Shown here one piece after another: positions 41,428 through 50,226 of a DNA stretch of 64,000 nucleotides. Below the pieces are notes generated by a model. That model saw nothing but the letters and a program-made list of their open reading frames with translations, had not been told where the DNA came from and ran no database searches. Source of the DNA: Chitinophaga sp. (GTDB taxonomy: Bacteria > Bacteroidota > Bacteroidia > Chitinophagales > Chitinophagaceae); assembly GCF_017745275.1 (NCBI RefSeq), contig NZ_JAGHZS010000008.1, forward strand, positions 1 through 64,000, written 5' to 3'. Every line of letters begins with the position of its first letter. The stretch's first letter is position 1. Both the position numbers and the translations under genes were made by a program.

Positions 41428-42432
41428 TTGCCAAAGAATAAAGACGCGGTGTCGCGCTACCGTTGGATTGACGAGCGCCTGCGCAACAAGCAGAAGCCCA
41501 AACCTACCCTGGAAAACCTGATTGAATATGTATCGGATAAAATGGGAACAGGCATATCTGTCCGTACCATCCAGAAAGATATCCAGGACATGCGCCAGGA
41601 CCCGGAACTGAACTATATGGCGCCCATTGTGTACGATAGGAGCAGTGGCACCTACCGGTATTCCGATGATAGCTTTTCCATCAGTAATTCGCCCATTGAA
41701 GAAGCAGATCTGCAAGGGCTGGAGATTGCTATTGGTATACTGGAACAATTCCGCAGTTTACCGGTAGTACAACAGTTTGAAGACGCTATCCTGAAAATAG
41801 CCGCCAGCCTGAAAATGAACCGGGAAGCCCTGCAACATAAAGGACTGATCAAATTTGCCCGGGCTGCACAATACAAAGGCGCCGAACACATTCCGGAAAT
41901 TGTAGATGCCATTAAAAACCTGGAAGTAATACGCATCGCCTACCAGAGCTTTGAGCGCGATGAGCCCAAAGAACACTGGGTAGAACCATATCATCTGCGG
42001 GAATATCAACATCGCTTTTACCTTATCGGAAAAAGTCAGAAAACACGCGGTGGCGCTGTGATTACGTTTGCCCTCGACAGAGTGGTAAAAATCTGGCCTA
42101 CCATGAAACATTTTGATGAGAAAAATTTTGATGATGCCAGCTATTTCCAACACGCAGTGGGCATTACCGTACATGACGGAGAACCCGAAAATGTACTGCT
42201 GAGCTTCGAACCGCGACAAGGAAAATATATAAAGTCACAGCCTATTCATGCTTCCCAGAAAATAGTGGAAGATAATAGTAAAGAATGCCGTATATCCCTG
42301 AACGTTGTTATTAATCCGGAGTTAACCATGACCCTGTTGAGTTATGGCGGACAAGTGAAGGTATTGCAACCCGCACACCTGGCGAAGAAGATGGCAGAAG
42401 AAGCCAAAGCCATGGCGGCACTGTATAAATAG
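41428..42432 (+). CDS. WYL-domain transcriptional regulator
   Basis: A 334-residue regulator read from a TTG start at 41428. The opening (MPKNKDAVSRYRWIDERL) matches the usual beginning of Bacteroidota WYL proteins, which supports the rare start. Residues ~1-75 form a winged helix-turn-helix (LIEYVSDKMGTGISVRTIQKDIQDM). Residues ~150-235 form the WYL domain (IRIAYQSFE...HWVEPYHLREYQHRFYLIG), which binds nucleic acid or nucleotide ligands in studied members. A C-terminal WCX-like region follows (LLSFEPRQGKYIKSQPIHASQ). WYL proteins often regulate defence or DNA-damage genes; none is adjacent here. The divergent hypothetical gene at 40668 is the nearest candidate target. Confidence 0.88.
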   Translation: MPKNKDAVSRYRWIDERLRNKQKPKPTLENLIEYVSDKMGTGISVRTIQKDIQDMRQDPELNYMAPIVYDRSSGTYRYSDDSFSISNSPIEEADLQGLEIAIGILEQFRSLPVVQQFEDAILKIAASLKMNREALQHKGLIKFARAAQYKGAEHIPEIVDAIKNLEVIRIAYQSFERDEPKEHWVEPYHLREYQHRFYLIGKSQKTRGGAVITFALDRVVKIWPTMKHFDEKNFDDASYFQHAVGITVHDGEPENVLLSFEPRQGKYIKSQPIHASQKIVEDNSKECRISLNVVINPELTMTLLSYGGQVKVLQPAHLAKKMAEEAKAMAALYK

Positions 42433-42440
42433 TCATCATT

Positions 42441-42480
42441 AGTTCCGTTCAGCACCGCCACAACGGTACTGAACGGAACT
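42441..42480. terminator. Bidirectional terminator between WYL regulator and LolA-like gene
   Basis: A 17-bp stem AGTTCCGTTCAGCACCG with CGGTACTGAACGGAACT (one G-T pair), flanked by A/T tracts. It sits 8 bp from each convergent stop codon. Confidence 0.85.
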
Positions 42481-42487
42481 AAAAATA

Positions 42488-43204
42488 TTACTGTGGTTTG
42501 GCAAACAACGTATCTGCTACGGTGCCATTGGTTTCGATCTTCGTAATATTGATTTTCACACCACCCGGACTCTGTTCTGTAGTACCGGGATAAGCCAGTC
42601 CTTCCGGCGTTTTCTTATAATCAGACATCGTAACGGTTATTTCTGCATCCTGCCCTTGTATGTTAACTTTGTTGATTGTTTTTATCAGCAGATATGTATT
42701 GGCATCCAGGAATGCAGTTCCCTCTAAACCTTCTGCTGAGGTAACTTTCAGCTTGTACGCTGTTGTACCGTCTACAGGTTCTTTACCGAGTAATTCTATT
42801 TTCTTTCCTTTTGCTTTATAGTCGTATAACTCCCCTCTTACATCTAACTGGGTTTGCAGTAATTTTTGCATTTGCGGATCCAGATCCTGTGGAGTAGTTT
42901 GCATCATTACCGGCATCAGGCTCCAACCACCCGTGCGCGTTACTACCTGGATATTATCCGTCCCCTGCACCGCAAATTCCAGTCGCATGGCTTCATCCTG
43001 CTTCACCCACCTTTTAATAGGTACAGTCATGCCCTGCACTTCCATGTTTCCCTCTATGTATTGCGATTTAATCTCCTTCAACTTTGCCTGTCCACCCATA
43101 GCAACAATATTTTTTGCAATAATCTCGTCGACAGTTTGTGCATAGGTAGCTACTCCTGCGATCAAAAGCGCTGCTAACAGCGTAAAAAATTTAATCCTTG
43201 TCAT
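42488..43204 (-). CDS. Secreted LolA-like outer-membrane lipoprotein-sorting family protein
   Basis: The ATG at 43204 gives 238 residues with a signal peptide (MTRIKFFTLLAALLIAGVAT, cleavage after TYAQ). The mature part starts TVDEIIAKNIVAMGGQAKLKEIKSQYIEGNME and continues with beta strands such as VPIKRWVKQDEAMRLEFAVQG and VDGTTAYKLKVTSAEG. This layout, a half-barrel with an internal helix, is that of the LolA/LolB/outer-membrane lipoprotein-sorting superfamily common in Bacteroidota. It may carry a lipid or lipoprotein in the periplasm. There is no lipobox. It stands alone between terminators and the divergent adenine deaminase gene. Confidence 0.75.
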   Translation of the reverse strand: MTRIKFFTLLAALLIAGVATYAQTVDEIIAKNIVAMGGQAKLKEIKSQYIEGNMEVQGMTVPIKRWVKQDEAMRLEFAVQGTDNIQVVTRTGGWSLMPVMMQTTPQDLDPQMQKLLQTQLDVRGELYDYKAKGKKIELLGKEPVDGTTAYKLKVTSAEGLEGTAFLDANTYLLIKTINKVNIQGQDAEITVTMSDYKKTPEGLAYPGTTEQSPGGVKINITKIETNGTVADTLFAKPQ

Positions 43205-43325
43205 AAAAGAATTTTTGATGCCCGATTTTTTAAGGCAAATAAAGATAACCAAAAAACATCTCCCCCGCTTCTTTACAAAAAATACGCCGGCCCTTAAAAT
43301 GCGGTCTATTCCTTAGCTTTACAGC

Positions 43326-44969
43326 ATGAATACATTCCAGATTTCAGGCAACCTGGTGGATATATTACAGCAGGAGATTTACCCGGCCACCGTTTATGTG
43401 GAAGCGGGTAAGATACAACGGATTGAACGCAACAACCAAACATATGCACATTACCTGCTTCCCGGCTTTACTGATGCGCATGTACATATAGAAAGTTCCA
43501 TGCTCATTCCCTCAGAATTTGCCCGGTTAGCGGTAGTACATGGCACTATTGCCACCGTCAGCGACCCGCATGAAATAGCCAATGTAATGGGGGTAAAAGG
43601 CGTAGAATATATGCTGGAAAATGGTAAACAGGTGCCTTTCCGGTTTAACTTTGGAGCTCCTTCCTGCGTACCCGCCACTGTTTTTGAAACCTCTGGCGCG
43701 GTAGTGAGTGTGGAAGATGTGGAAGCCTTGTTGCAACGGGATGATATCAGATATCTCACGGAAATGATGAACTTTCCGGGAGTACTGCATAAAGATCCCG
43801 AAGTATTGGCTAAAATAGCAGCCGCAAAAAAGGTAAATAAACCCGTAGATGGCCATGCTCCCGGCCTTCGTGGCGAAGCAGCCCGCGATTATATTGCAGC
43901 AGGCATCAGCACTGATCACGAATGTTTTACCATCGAAGAAGCGCTGGATAAACTGCAACATGGCATGCACATCCTGATCCGGGAAGGCAGTGCCGCCAAA
44001 AACTTCGAGGCACTTTATCCTTTACTCCACGAACATGCCCCGAAAATCATGTTCTGCAGCGATGATAAACACCCGGACAACCTCGTGGAAGGACATATCA
44101 ATTTATTGGTAAAACGTGCACTGAGCCACGGCATAGATCTCTTCAAAGTATTGCTGGCAGCCTGTATCAACCCGGTACTGCACTATAAACTGGAGAATGG
44201 ATTGCTACGGGAACAGGATCCGGCAGATTTTATTGTGGTTGATGACTTGCAAAACTTTAACATACTGGCAACATATATTGACGGAACAAAAGTAGCTGAG
44301 AATGGCAAAACGCTGATTCACTCCATTCCGTCTGTTCCTGTAAATAACTTTGTGGGACAGCCGGTACAGGCGGCAGATCTCCGTATGCCAGTTGGCGATA
44401 CCAGCCATACCAGCGTAACAGCTAAAGTAATTGAAGCGCTCGACGGACAACTGATCACCAACGCTCTCACCGCTACACTGCCGGTGGTCAACGGCTTCGT
44501 GCAGAGCAGCACCGAAAAAGATGTCTTAAAAATAGCTGTGGTAAATCGCTACAAACAAGCCACTCCTGCAGTAGCCTTCATCAAGGGGTTTGGATTGCAA
44601 CATGGCGCTATTGCCTCTTCGGTGGCGCACGACAGCCACAACATCATTGCAGTAGGCGCAGATGATGAAAGCCTGGCTGCCGCTATCAATGCGGTGATTG
44701 CCCAACAAGGTGGCATCAGTGTGGTAAATGGAGAAAAAATACAGGTATTGCCGCTGCCGGTAGCTGGCCTGATGAGTAACCTGGACGGCTACACGATAGC
44801 CACGCAATACAGTGCGCTGGACCAGGCAGCTAAATCACTGGGATCTCCGCTGGCCTCACCGTTTATGACCTTGTCCTTTATGGCGTTGCTGGTGATTCCT
44901 CATTTGAAACTAAGTGACCTGGGGCTGTTTGATGGTGACAGCTTTCAGCTGATAGCCACGGCCTGGTAA
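43326..44969 (+). CDS. ade: Adenine deaminase
   Basis: A 547-residue amidohydrolase of the ADE type that converts adenine to hypoxanthine and ammonia in purine salvage. The first metal motif is LPGFTDAHVHIESSMLIPSEFAR; DGHAPGLRG and the following STDHECFTIEEA carry further metal ligands, and KIMFCSDDKHPDNL is the family's conserved Asp region. The C-terminal domain (GAIASSVAHDSHNIIAVG, PVAGLMSNLDG) completes the known bacterial architecture. It is divergent from the LolA-like gene and ends in a bidirectional terminator. It may work with the uracil salvage gene upp in this window, though the two are not an operon. Confidence 0.95.
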   Translation: MNTFQISGNLVDILQQEIYPATVYVEAGKIQRIERNNQTYAHYLLPGFTDAHVHIESSMLIPSEFARLAVVHGTIATVSDPHEIANVMGVKGVEYMLENGKQVPFRFNFGAPSCVPATVFETSGAVVSVEDVEALLQRDDIRYLTEMMNFPGVLHKDPEVLAKIAAAKKVNKPVDGHAPGLRGEAARDYIAAGISTDHECFTIEEALDKLQHGMHILIREGSAAKNFEALYPLLHEHAPKIMFCSDDKHPDNLVEGHINLLVKRALSHGIDLFKVLLAACINPVLHYKLENGLLREQDPADFIVVDDLQNFNILATYIDGTKVAENGKTLIHSIPSVPVNNFVGQPVQAADLRMPVGDTSHTSVTAKVIEALDGQLITNALTATLPVVNGFVQSSTEKDVLKIAVVNRYKQATPAVAFIKGFGLQHGAIASSVAHDSHNIIAVGADDESLAAAINAVIAQQGGISVVNGEKIQVLPLPVAGLMSNLDGYTIATQYSALDQAAKSLGSPLASPFMTLSFMALLVIPHLKLSDLGLFDGDSFQLIATAW

Positions 44970-44980
44970 TCTATTTAAAA

Positions 44981-45027
44981 AAACAGCGGAGATATCAGCA
45001 TCTTGCTAAATAATATCTCCGCTGTTT
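44981..45027. terminator. Bidirectional terminator between ade and anmK
   Basis: A 15-bp perfect stem (AAACAGCGGAGATAT with ATATCTCCGCTGTTT) flanked by A- and T-tracts on both sides, between convergent genes. Confidence 0.85.
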
Positions 45028-45047
45028 TTATATTAAAGGTGAATCCC

Positions 45048-46139
45048 CTACCGGCTTGTCCAGAGGGCACCATTAATAGAATCTCTTTCTGCGCCTGTTA
45101 CACCACTCAGCACATTATCTTCCTGTCTCCAGCGTAAAGTCCCTATCAACGCCATGATCAACGCTTCTTTAAAACTCACTGTTTGTTCATCCGGCACTTC
45201 TACAGTAACGCCCAACGGTTCCAACTGTTGCTGTATAGTTTGTACAAGAAATGTATTGAAAGCACCGCCGCCGGTGATCAGCATTTTGGCAGGGCCTTCC
45301 GGCATTTGTGCTTTCAATGCCTTCACCGCATTAGCTACCTGCGTGGCAATATGATCTACATAGGTACGCAGTTTACCCTGTACGGAGATGCGCATAGGCG
45401 CTATCATTGGCAATACGGTGTTGATTCCAAAATCATTGGCAAGTGATTTTGGCCAGGGAGTTGTATAATAGGGAAGTTGATTGAGTTGTTCCAGCAAGCC
45501 ATTATCAGTAACACCACCGGCAGCCAGGGCTCCTCCATCATCGTAAGGTTTATTAAGGGCCGCGGCCAGGGCATTCAGCACCCGGTTGGCAGGGCAAATA
45601 TCAAAGGCTACAAACTGCTCTGGCAGTTGAGCCGAAATATTGGCAATGCCGCCAATATTCAGCCAGTATTGATAACCGGGGAAGAGGTATTTTTCTCCAA
45701 TAGGCACAATAGGTGCTCCTTGTCCGCCCAGAGCCACGTCCACTGCCCGCAGATCAGTGATCACGGGCAGGCCGGCAACTGCGGTAATGGCGGCACCATC
45801 GCCCAGTTGTGCCGTCATTTTATCGGATGGCATATGAAAAGTAGTATGGCCATGGGAAGCGATAAAATGTATTTTATGATCCAACTGATGTTTTTCTATA
45901 AAAGAAAGAATGCGGTGGCCGGTGTAATGTCCGTATGCAGTGTGCAACAACAGGTAATCCCTTGCTGGCAGGGAAGTTGCCTGTGCCAGCTTTTCTACCC
46001 ACTCCGGCTCGTAAGGCAGGCTTTCCGAGGCTTTGATCGCATAGGTCCACTGTCCGCGTATTTCCGTTAGTTCCGCAAAAACTATATCCAATCCGTCTAA
46101 TGAGCTACCAGACATGGTGCCAATCACGTTATATACCAT
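45048..46139 (-). CDS. anmK: Anhydro-N-acetylmuramic acid kinase
   Basis: The ATG at 46139 gives 363 residues beginning MVYNVIGTMSGSSLDGLDI, the family signature; a Met six codons upstream is less likely. The enzyme opens and phosphorylates 1,6-anhydro-MurNAc from recycled peptidoglycan to give MurNAc-6-phosphate. Other conserved stretches are ASHGHTTFHMP, QLGDGAAITAVAGLPVITDLR, PIGEKYLFPGYQYWLNIGGIANIS, FDICPANRVLN and the nucleotide-binding ITGGGAFN. A minus-strand TACCTTTGC box (46154-46162) is a good -7 element. No murQ or other recycling gene is adjacent. Confidence 0.96.
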   Translation of the reverse strand: MVYNVIGTMSGSSLDGLDIVFAELTEIRGQWTYAIKASESLPYEPEWVEKLAQATSLPARDYLLLHTAYGHYTGHRILSFIEKHQLDHKIHFIASHGHTTFHMPSDKMTAQLGDGAAITAVAGLPVITDLRAVDVALGGQGAPIVPIGEKYLFPGYQYWLNIGGIANISAQLPEQFVAFDICPANRVLNALAAALNKPYDDGGALAAGGVTDNGLLEQLNQLPYYTTPWPKSLANDFGINTVLPMIAPMRISVQGKLRTYVDHIATQVANAVKALKAQMPEGPAKMLITGGGAFNTFLVQTIQQQLEPLGVTVEVPDEQTVSFKEALIMALIGTLRWRQEDNVLSGVTGAERDSINGALWTSR

Positions 46140-46153
46140 CGACAAAAATTTCA

Positions 46154-46162
46154 GCAAAGGTA
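46154..46162 (-). promoter_or_regulatory. Putative -7 element of anmK
   Basis: The minus strand reads TACCTTTGC, an exact TAnnTTTGC match 15 bp upstream of the start codon, implying a very short leader. Confidence 0.45.
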
Positions 46163-46237
46163 GTTTTAAAATATTTTTTTTACGATTTATGGAATGAAGG
46201 TATTTCTGGTCATCCTATTGGCAGAAAAGATATCGTC

Positions 46238-48166
46238 ATGAAAAAATATCTCGCATTACTATTGTTTGGTTGCCTGCTGGCTTTTACCGCCTCCGCACAG
46301 CAACAACGCACCCTGAGTGGTACAGTTACCGACGCCGTTAACAAGGCGCCCATTGCCAACGCCGTTATACGGGTAAAAGGAACAGACTTCCTGACGGCCA
46401 CCAATACCAAAGGGGCTTTCAGTCTCAAAGTACCGGCTGGTGCACTCACCATGGAAGTTAACGCCAGTAATTACAAACCACTGGAAACCAGGATAACCGC
46501 ACAACAAACTACCTTACAGGTAACATTAAACAAGCTACAGCCACTGGTGAAAACCGACGACAGAAGACGATTAATCATGCGGGGTAGGCCATCAACGGTA
46601 AAAACAGTGTCTCCTCCTACACCAAAAGTTATTTGTGCAGAGCCAATGACACCCGCTGCCGATCAGGCTCTCAGGGAAGTAGCCGTTACCGGGTACGTTA
46701 CATCAAAGATGAACTATAACTATACCTCATCCGCTCCCGATAATACGGAAGATTACAGCCCCATCAACGAAAATATCTTCCACGCTGCTACTGATCAGCC
46801 TTTGAGCACTTTCAGCATTGACGTGGACCGGGCCTCCTACAGTAATATGCGCCGCTTCCTGAACAACGGTGAAATGCCGCCACCAGACGCGGTTAGAGTG
46901 GAAGAAATGATTAACTACTTCGACTACCATTACAAAGCACCTACTGGTAAAGACCCAGTAGCTATTTATACCGATATGGCCATCTGCCCCTGGAGTACCG
47001 GGCATCAGCTGGTACGTATTGCATTAAAAAGCAAACAGGTAGATACCAAAGACCTTCCGCCTACCAACCTGGTATTTTTACTGGATGTATCCGGCTCTAT
47101 GGATGAACCCAACAAACTGCCACTGGTAAAAAGCGCCTTTAAAGTATTAACAGAACAACTCCGTCCGCAGGATAAGGTAGCTATTGTGGTATACGCCGGC
47201 GCAGCGGGTGTGGTACTGCCTTCCACCAGCGGTAACAACAAGAAAAAGATACTGGCGGCATTGGAGGAATTACAGGCAGGTGGCTCCACAGCCGGTGGAG
47301 AAGGAATACAACTAGCCTATCGTATTGCGGAAGAGCAATATTCCAAAAATAGTAATACCCGTGTAATTCTCGCTACAGACGGGGACTTCAACGTAGGCGC
47401 TTCCAGCGATGGTGCCCTGACCCGGTTGATTGAAAATGAGAGAAAAAAAGGCATTTCCCTCTCCGTACTTGGCTTTGGAATGGGCAACTATAAAGATAAT
47501 AAACTGGAATTGCTGGCCGACAAAGGCAATGGCAATTATGCCTATATCGATAATTTTGAAGAAGCCCGCAGAACCTTTGTGACCGAATTTGGGGGCACCC
47601 TCTTTACCGTAGCCAAAGATGTAAAATTGCAGGTGGAATTCAATCCTAGTTTCGTACAGTCGTACAGGTTAGTAGGCTATGAAAACAGGCTGCTGCAGAA
47701 CGAGGACTTCAACAACGATAAAAAAGACGCCGGCGACATGGGCGTAGGCCACACCGTGACTGCGCTTTATGAAATCATTCCCACCAGTAAAAGTGGCGAA
47801 AATGTTAACTGGGTGGATCCGCTGAAATACCAGCAGGGTAAAGTACTGGGCAATCAGCAGGAGGTATTAACCGTGAAAATGCGCTACAAGCAGCCTACTG
47901 CGGATAAGAGCCAGTTGATAGAAAAAGTATTGCCTTATAATAACCAGGAAATTGGCGCGGCACCGGAAGACTTTCGCATGGCCACTGCGGTGGCAGCCTT
48001 TGGCCAACTGTTACGTAACTCCGCATTCAAAGGAACTGCCACGTACGGTCAAATATTGTCCTGGGCTGGCACTGCGCGGGGCGAAGACACCGAAGGTTAC
48101 CGTGCAGAGTTCATCCAACTGGTGAAGAAAGCCAGCTTGTTAGACAAAGAGCAGGACAAAGAGTAG
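46238..48166 (+). CDS. YfbK-like von Willebrand factor A domain protein with a carboxypeptidase-regulatory-like domain
   Basis: The ATG at 46238 gives 642 residues with a signal peptide (MKKYLALLLFGCLLAFTASAQ); in-frame sequence further upstream has no signal and overlaps anmK. Residues ~25-105 are a CarboxypepD_reg-like beta sandwich (LSGTVTDAVNKAPIANAVIRVKG). Then comes the YfbK N-terminal region (PLSTFSIDVDRASYSNMRRFL) and a vWA domain with an intact MIDAS (DVSGSM at 283-288, later ATDGDFN). A C-terminal DUF3520-like part follows (YKQPTADKSQLIEKVLP). vWA domains mediate metal-dependent protein binding. The export signal indicates a periplasmic or surface protein. Its function is not established. 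It is divergent from anmK. Confidence 0.88.
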   Translation: MKKYLALLLFGCLLAFTASAQQQRTLSGTVTDAVNKAPIANAVIRVKGTDFLTATNTKGAFSLKVPAGALTMEVNASNYKPLETRITAQQTTLQVTLNKLQPLVKTDDRRRLIMRGRPSTVKTVSPPTPKVICAEPMTPAADQALREVAVTGYVTSKMNYNYTSSAPDNTEDYSPINENIFHAATDQPLSTFSIDVDRASYSNMRRFLNNGEMPPPDAVRVEEMINYFDYHYKAPTGKDPVAIYTDMAICPWSTGHQLVRIALKSKQVDTKDLPPTNLVFLLDVSGSMDEPNKLPLVKSAFKVLTEQLRPQDKVAIVVYAGAAGVVLPSTSGNNKKKILAALEELQAGGSTAGGEGIQLAYRIAEEQYSKNSNTRVILATDGDFNVGASSDGALTRLIENERKKGISLSVLGFGMGNYKDNKLELLADKGNGNYAYIDNFEEARRTFVTEFGGTLFTVAKDVKLQVEFNPSFVQSYRLVGYENRLLQNEDFNNDKKDAGDMGVGHTVTALYEIIPTSKSGENVNWVDPLKYQQGKVLGNQQEVLTVKMRYKQPTADKSQLIEKVLPYNNQEIGAAPEDFRMATAVAAFGQLLRNSAFKGTATYGQILSWAGTARGEDTEGYRAEFIQLVKKASLLDKEQDKE

Positions 48167-48209
48167 TTACACTAATTTTCGGTAATTTGCGGCCTCAAAG
48201 GGATAGCTC

Positions 48210-48863
48210 ATGATTATCAATTTAAGTGAAACCAATTCGTTGGTAGGAGAATGGTTAAGCGAGATCAGAAATGTGGATGTTCAGCAGGATCGTATGCGCT
48301 TTCGGCGCAATATGGAAAGGCTGGGCGAAGTAGCGGCTTACGAGATCAGTAAAACACTGGACTATGTAGACAAAGAAGTGACTACCCCGATGGGTATTGC
48401 TACTTGCCGGGTATTAAAATCTCAACCGGTACTGGCTACTATTTTAAGAGCCGGGCTGGCGCTGCACCAGGGTTTGTTGCATTATTTTGATAAAGCAGAC
48501 CATGCCTTCGTTTCTGCTTATCGTAAGCATAACCATGATGGCTCTTTCGATATCAGCCTGGAATATGTAAGCACTCCTTCTATCGATGGAGAGGTATTGA
48601 TACTCTCAGACCCCATGCTGGCTACCGGTGCTTCGCTGGTGAAAACCATCGAACACCTGGAAGAAATCGGTAAACCCAGCCATATTCATCTGGTAGTAGC
48701 TATTGCCTGCACCGTGGGCATTGAATATGTACTGCGCAATACCAAGTCGAACCTGACAATCTGGGCAGGAGATATTGATGATGAATTAACCGCCAAAGGC
48801 TATATTGTACCGGGATTGGGAGATGCGGGAGACCTCGCTTTCGGGAATAAATTACAACAATAA
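48210..48863 (+). CDS. upp: Uracil phosphoribosyltransferase
   Basis: A 217-residue cytoplasmic salvage enzyme that forms UMP from uracil and PRPP. The PRPP-binding loop is ILSDPMLATGASLVKTI, and the uracil-binding tail is GYIVPGLGDAGDLAFG. The conserved ILRAGLALHQGLLHYFD is present in a variant typical of Bacteroidota. It follows the vWA gene by 43 bp and ends at a strong terminator. The start ATG at 48210 leads directly into MIINLSETNSLVGEWLSEIR, a normal N terminus for the family. Confidence 0.94.
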   Translation: MIINLSETNSLVGEWLSEIRNVDVQQDRMRFRRNMERLGEVAAYEISKTLDYVDKEVTTPMGIATCRVLKSQPVLATILRAGLALHQGLLHYFDKADHAFVSAYRKHNHDGSFDISLEYVSTPSIDGEVLILSDPMLATGASLVKTIEHLEEIGKPSHIHLVVAIACTVGIEYVLRNTKSNLTIWAGDIDDELTAKGYIVPGLGDAGDLAFGNKLQQ

Positions 48864-48880
48864 CAAGAATATATCGTTTT

Positions 48881-48929
48881 ACGAATAGCAGTTTTTGTAT
48901 CTTTAAAGAAGAACAAAGCTGCTATTCGT
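48881..48929 (+). terminator. Terminator of upp
   Basis: ACGAATAGCAG pairs with CTGCTATTCGT over 11 bp, followed by TTTTTTAT on the plus strand. Confidence 0.8.
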
Positions 48930-49034
48930 TTTTTATTATAACGTTTTTTATACATGGATTTAATTTGAGATATGATTTAATTAACGTACCTTCACCGGCA
49001 TTGCATAACACCCTATGCTTTAAGCTTTACTAAT

Positions 49035-50048
49035 ATGAAAAGAGCTTTACTATTCCTGGCCATATTGCTTTATTTAAATCCGTTGCGGGCACAGGACCCG
49101 CACTTTTCGCAGTTTTTTGCCTCACCGCTTACCCTTAACCCAGCTTATACAGGCCTATTTTCCGGAGACTATCGCTTATCAGGTAACTATCGTTCACAAT
49201 GGCGCAGCATTGCCTCCCCATTTGTGACTGGTACTGCCGCTATTGATTTCGGTATTCTAAAGGATGTGATTTCGTATACAGATATCTGGGGCGTGGGCTT
49301 AATGGCGATGTATGACAGAAGCGGCGGCGGTGCCCTGACTTCCAGTTATCTTTCCTTCAGTACCGCCTATCACAAAGGGCTTGATCCGGAGGGTAACCAT
49401 ACCCTGGCCATCGGCCTGCAAGGTACCCTGGTGCAAAAAAGGCTGGATAACAGCAAGCTGCAATTCGAAAACCAGATAGACAATAACGGATATAATCCTA
49501 TGATTCCCAGTAATGAAACACTGGTAAATCCTAAAATATCCTATTTCGATCCTAACGTTGGTATTTTATACAATGGACTGATCGGAGAATCTTCCAATAT
49601 TTACCTGGGTGCCTCATATTATCATATTACCCAGCCAACAGAATCCTTTATGAACCTCACCCAAAACCGGCTTAGCTACCGCTGGACAGTACACGGTGGA
49701 GGTTCTGTTCCTGTAAATGGGAAAGACAGGTTTCACACCAGCATTTTATATATGAAGCAAAGCACTGCCTCTGAATTGACTTTTGGTGGCGCTTACGGGT
49801 TTGCATTGAGCGATATGGACGATAATCCAACCACCTTTTATGTAGGTAGCTGGTATCGCCTGAAAGATGCGATCATTCCTTACATTGGAATGGAAATCAA
49901 AGGATTCCAGGTAGGCCTGACCTACGATACCAACGTATCTACCCTCAACCCTGCTTCTCATTACCGTGGTGGTATGGAAATTTCACTGATCTATATCCAC
50001 ACCCGGAACGAAAATAATAAATACAAAACCCTCTGCCCTCGTTTCTAA
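49035..50048 (+). CDS. PorP/SprF family type IX secretion-associated outer-membrane protein
   Basis: A 337-residue outer-membrane barrel with a signal peptide (cleavage after LRAQ, residue 20). It begins QDPHFSQFFASPLTLNPAYTGLFSGDYRLSGNYRSQW, the diagnostic start of PorP/SprF proteins, and ends in the short C-terminal strand motif of the family. Such proteins help secrete or anchor type IX cargo such as adhesins and gliding proteins. Stand-alone copies like this one usually accompany a large secreted partner, but the neighbouring genes encode no evident adhesin. Two hairpins follow the gene. Confidence 0.92.
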   Translation: MKRALLFLAILLYLNPLRAQDPHFSQFFASPLTLNPAYTGLFSGDYRLSGNYRSQWRSIASPFVTGTAAIDFGILKDVISYTDIWGVGLMAMYDRSGGGALTSSYLSFSTAYHKGLDPEGNHTLAIGLQGTLVQKRLDNSKLQFENQIDNNGYNPMIPSNETLVNPKISYFDPNVGILYNGLIGESSNIYLGASYYHITQPTESFMNLTQNRLSYRWTVHGGGSVPVNGKDRFHTSILYMKQSTASELTFGGAYGFALSDMDDNPTTFYVGSWYRLKDAIIPYIGMEIKGFQVGLTYDTNVSTLNPASHYRGGMEISLIYIHTRNENNKYKTLCPRF

Positions 50049-50155
50049 TAAATTGATTATTAGAAACTTTGGGAGAACTGGATTTAAAATACCAAAAGCA
50101 AAAAGCTATTTTCGGGAAGCGTTTCCCGAAAATAGCTTTTTGCTTTTGGTATTTT
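50041..50155. repeat. Two tandem hairpins; the second is a perfect 33-bp palindrome arm pair
   Basis: GTTTCTAATA/TATTAGAAAC (50041-50050 with 50058-50067) forms a 10-bp stem overlapping the stop codon of the preceding gene. Next, 50086-50118 pairs perfectly with 50123-50155 around a 4-nt loop. Its arms contain ACCAAAAGCAAAAAGCTATT, related to family B words. On the plus strand ATTTTATTTT follows, so it can act as a terminator. Confidence 0.85.
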
Positions 50156-50226
50156 ATTTTCTACGCTTTTAACACAGGATTATCAGTATCACTATAGTAA
50201 TCATAGCTATTTTTACCTTAGTTTCG

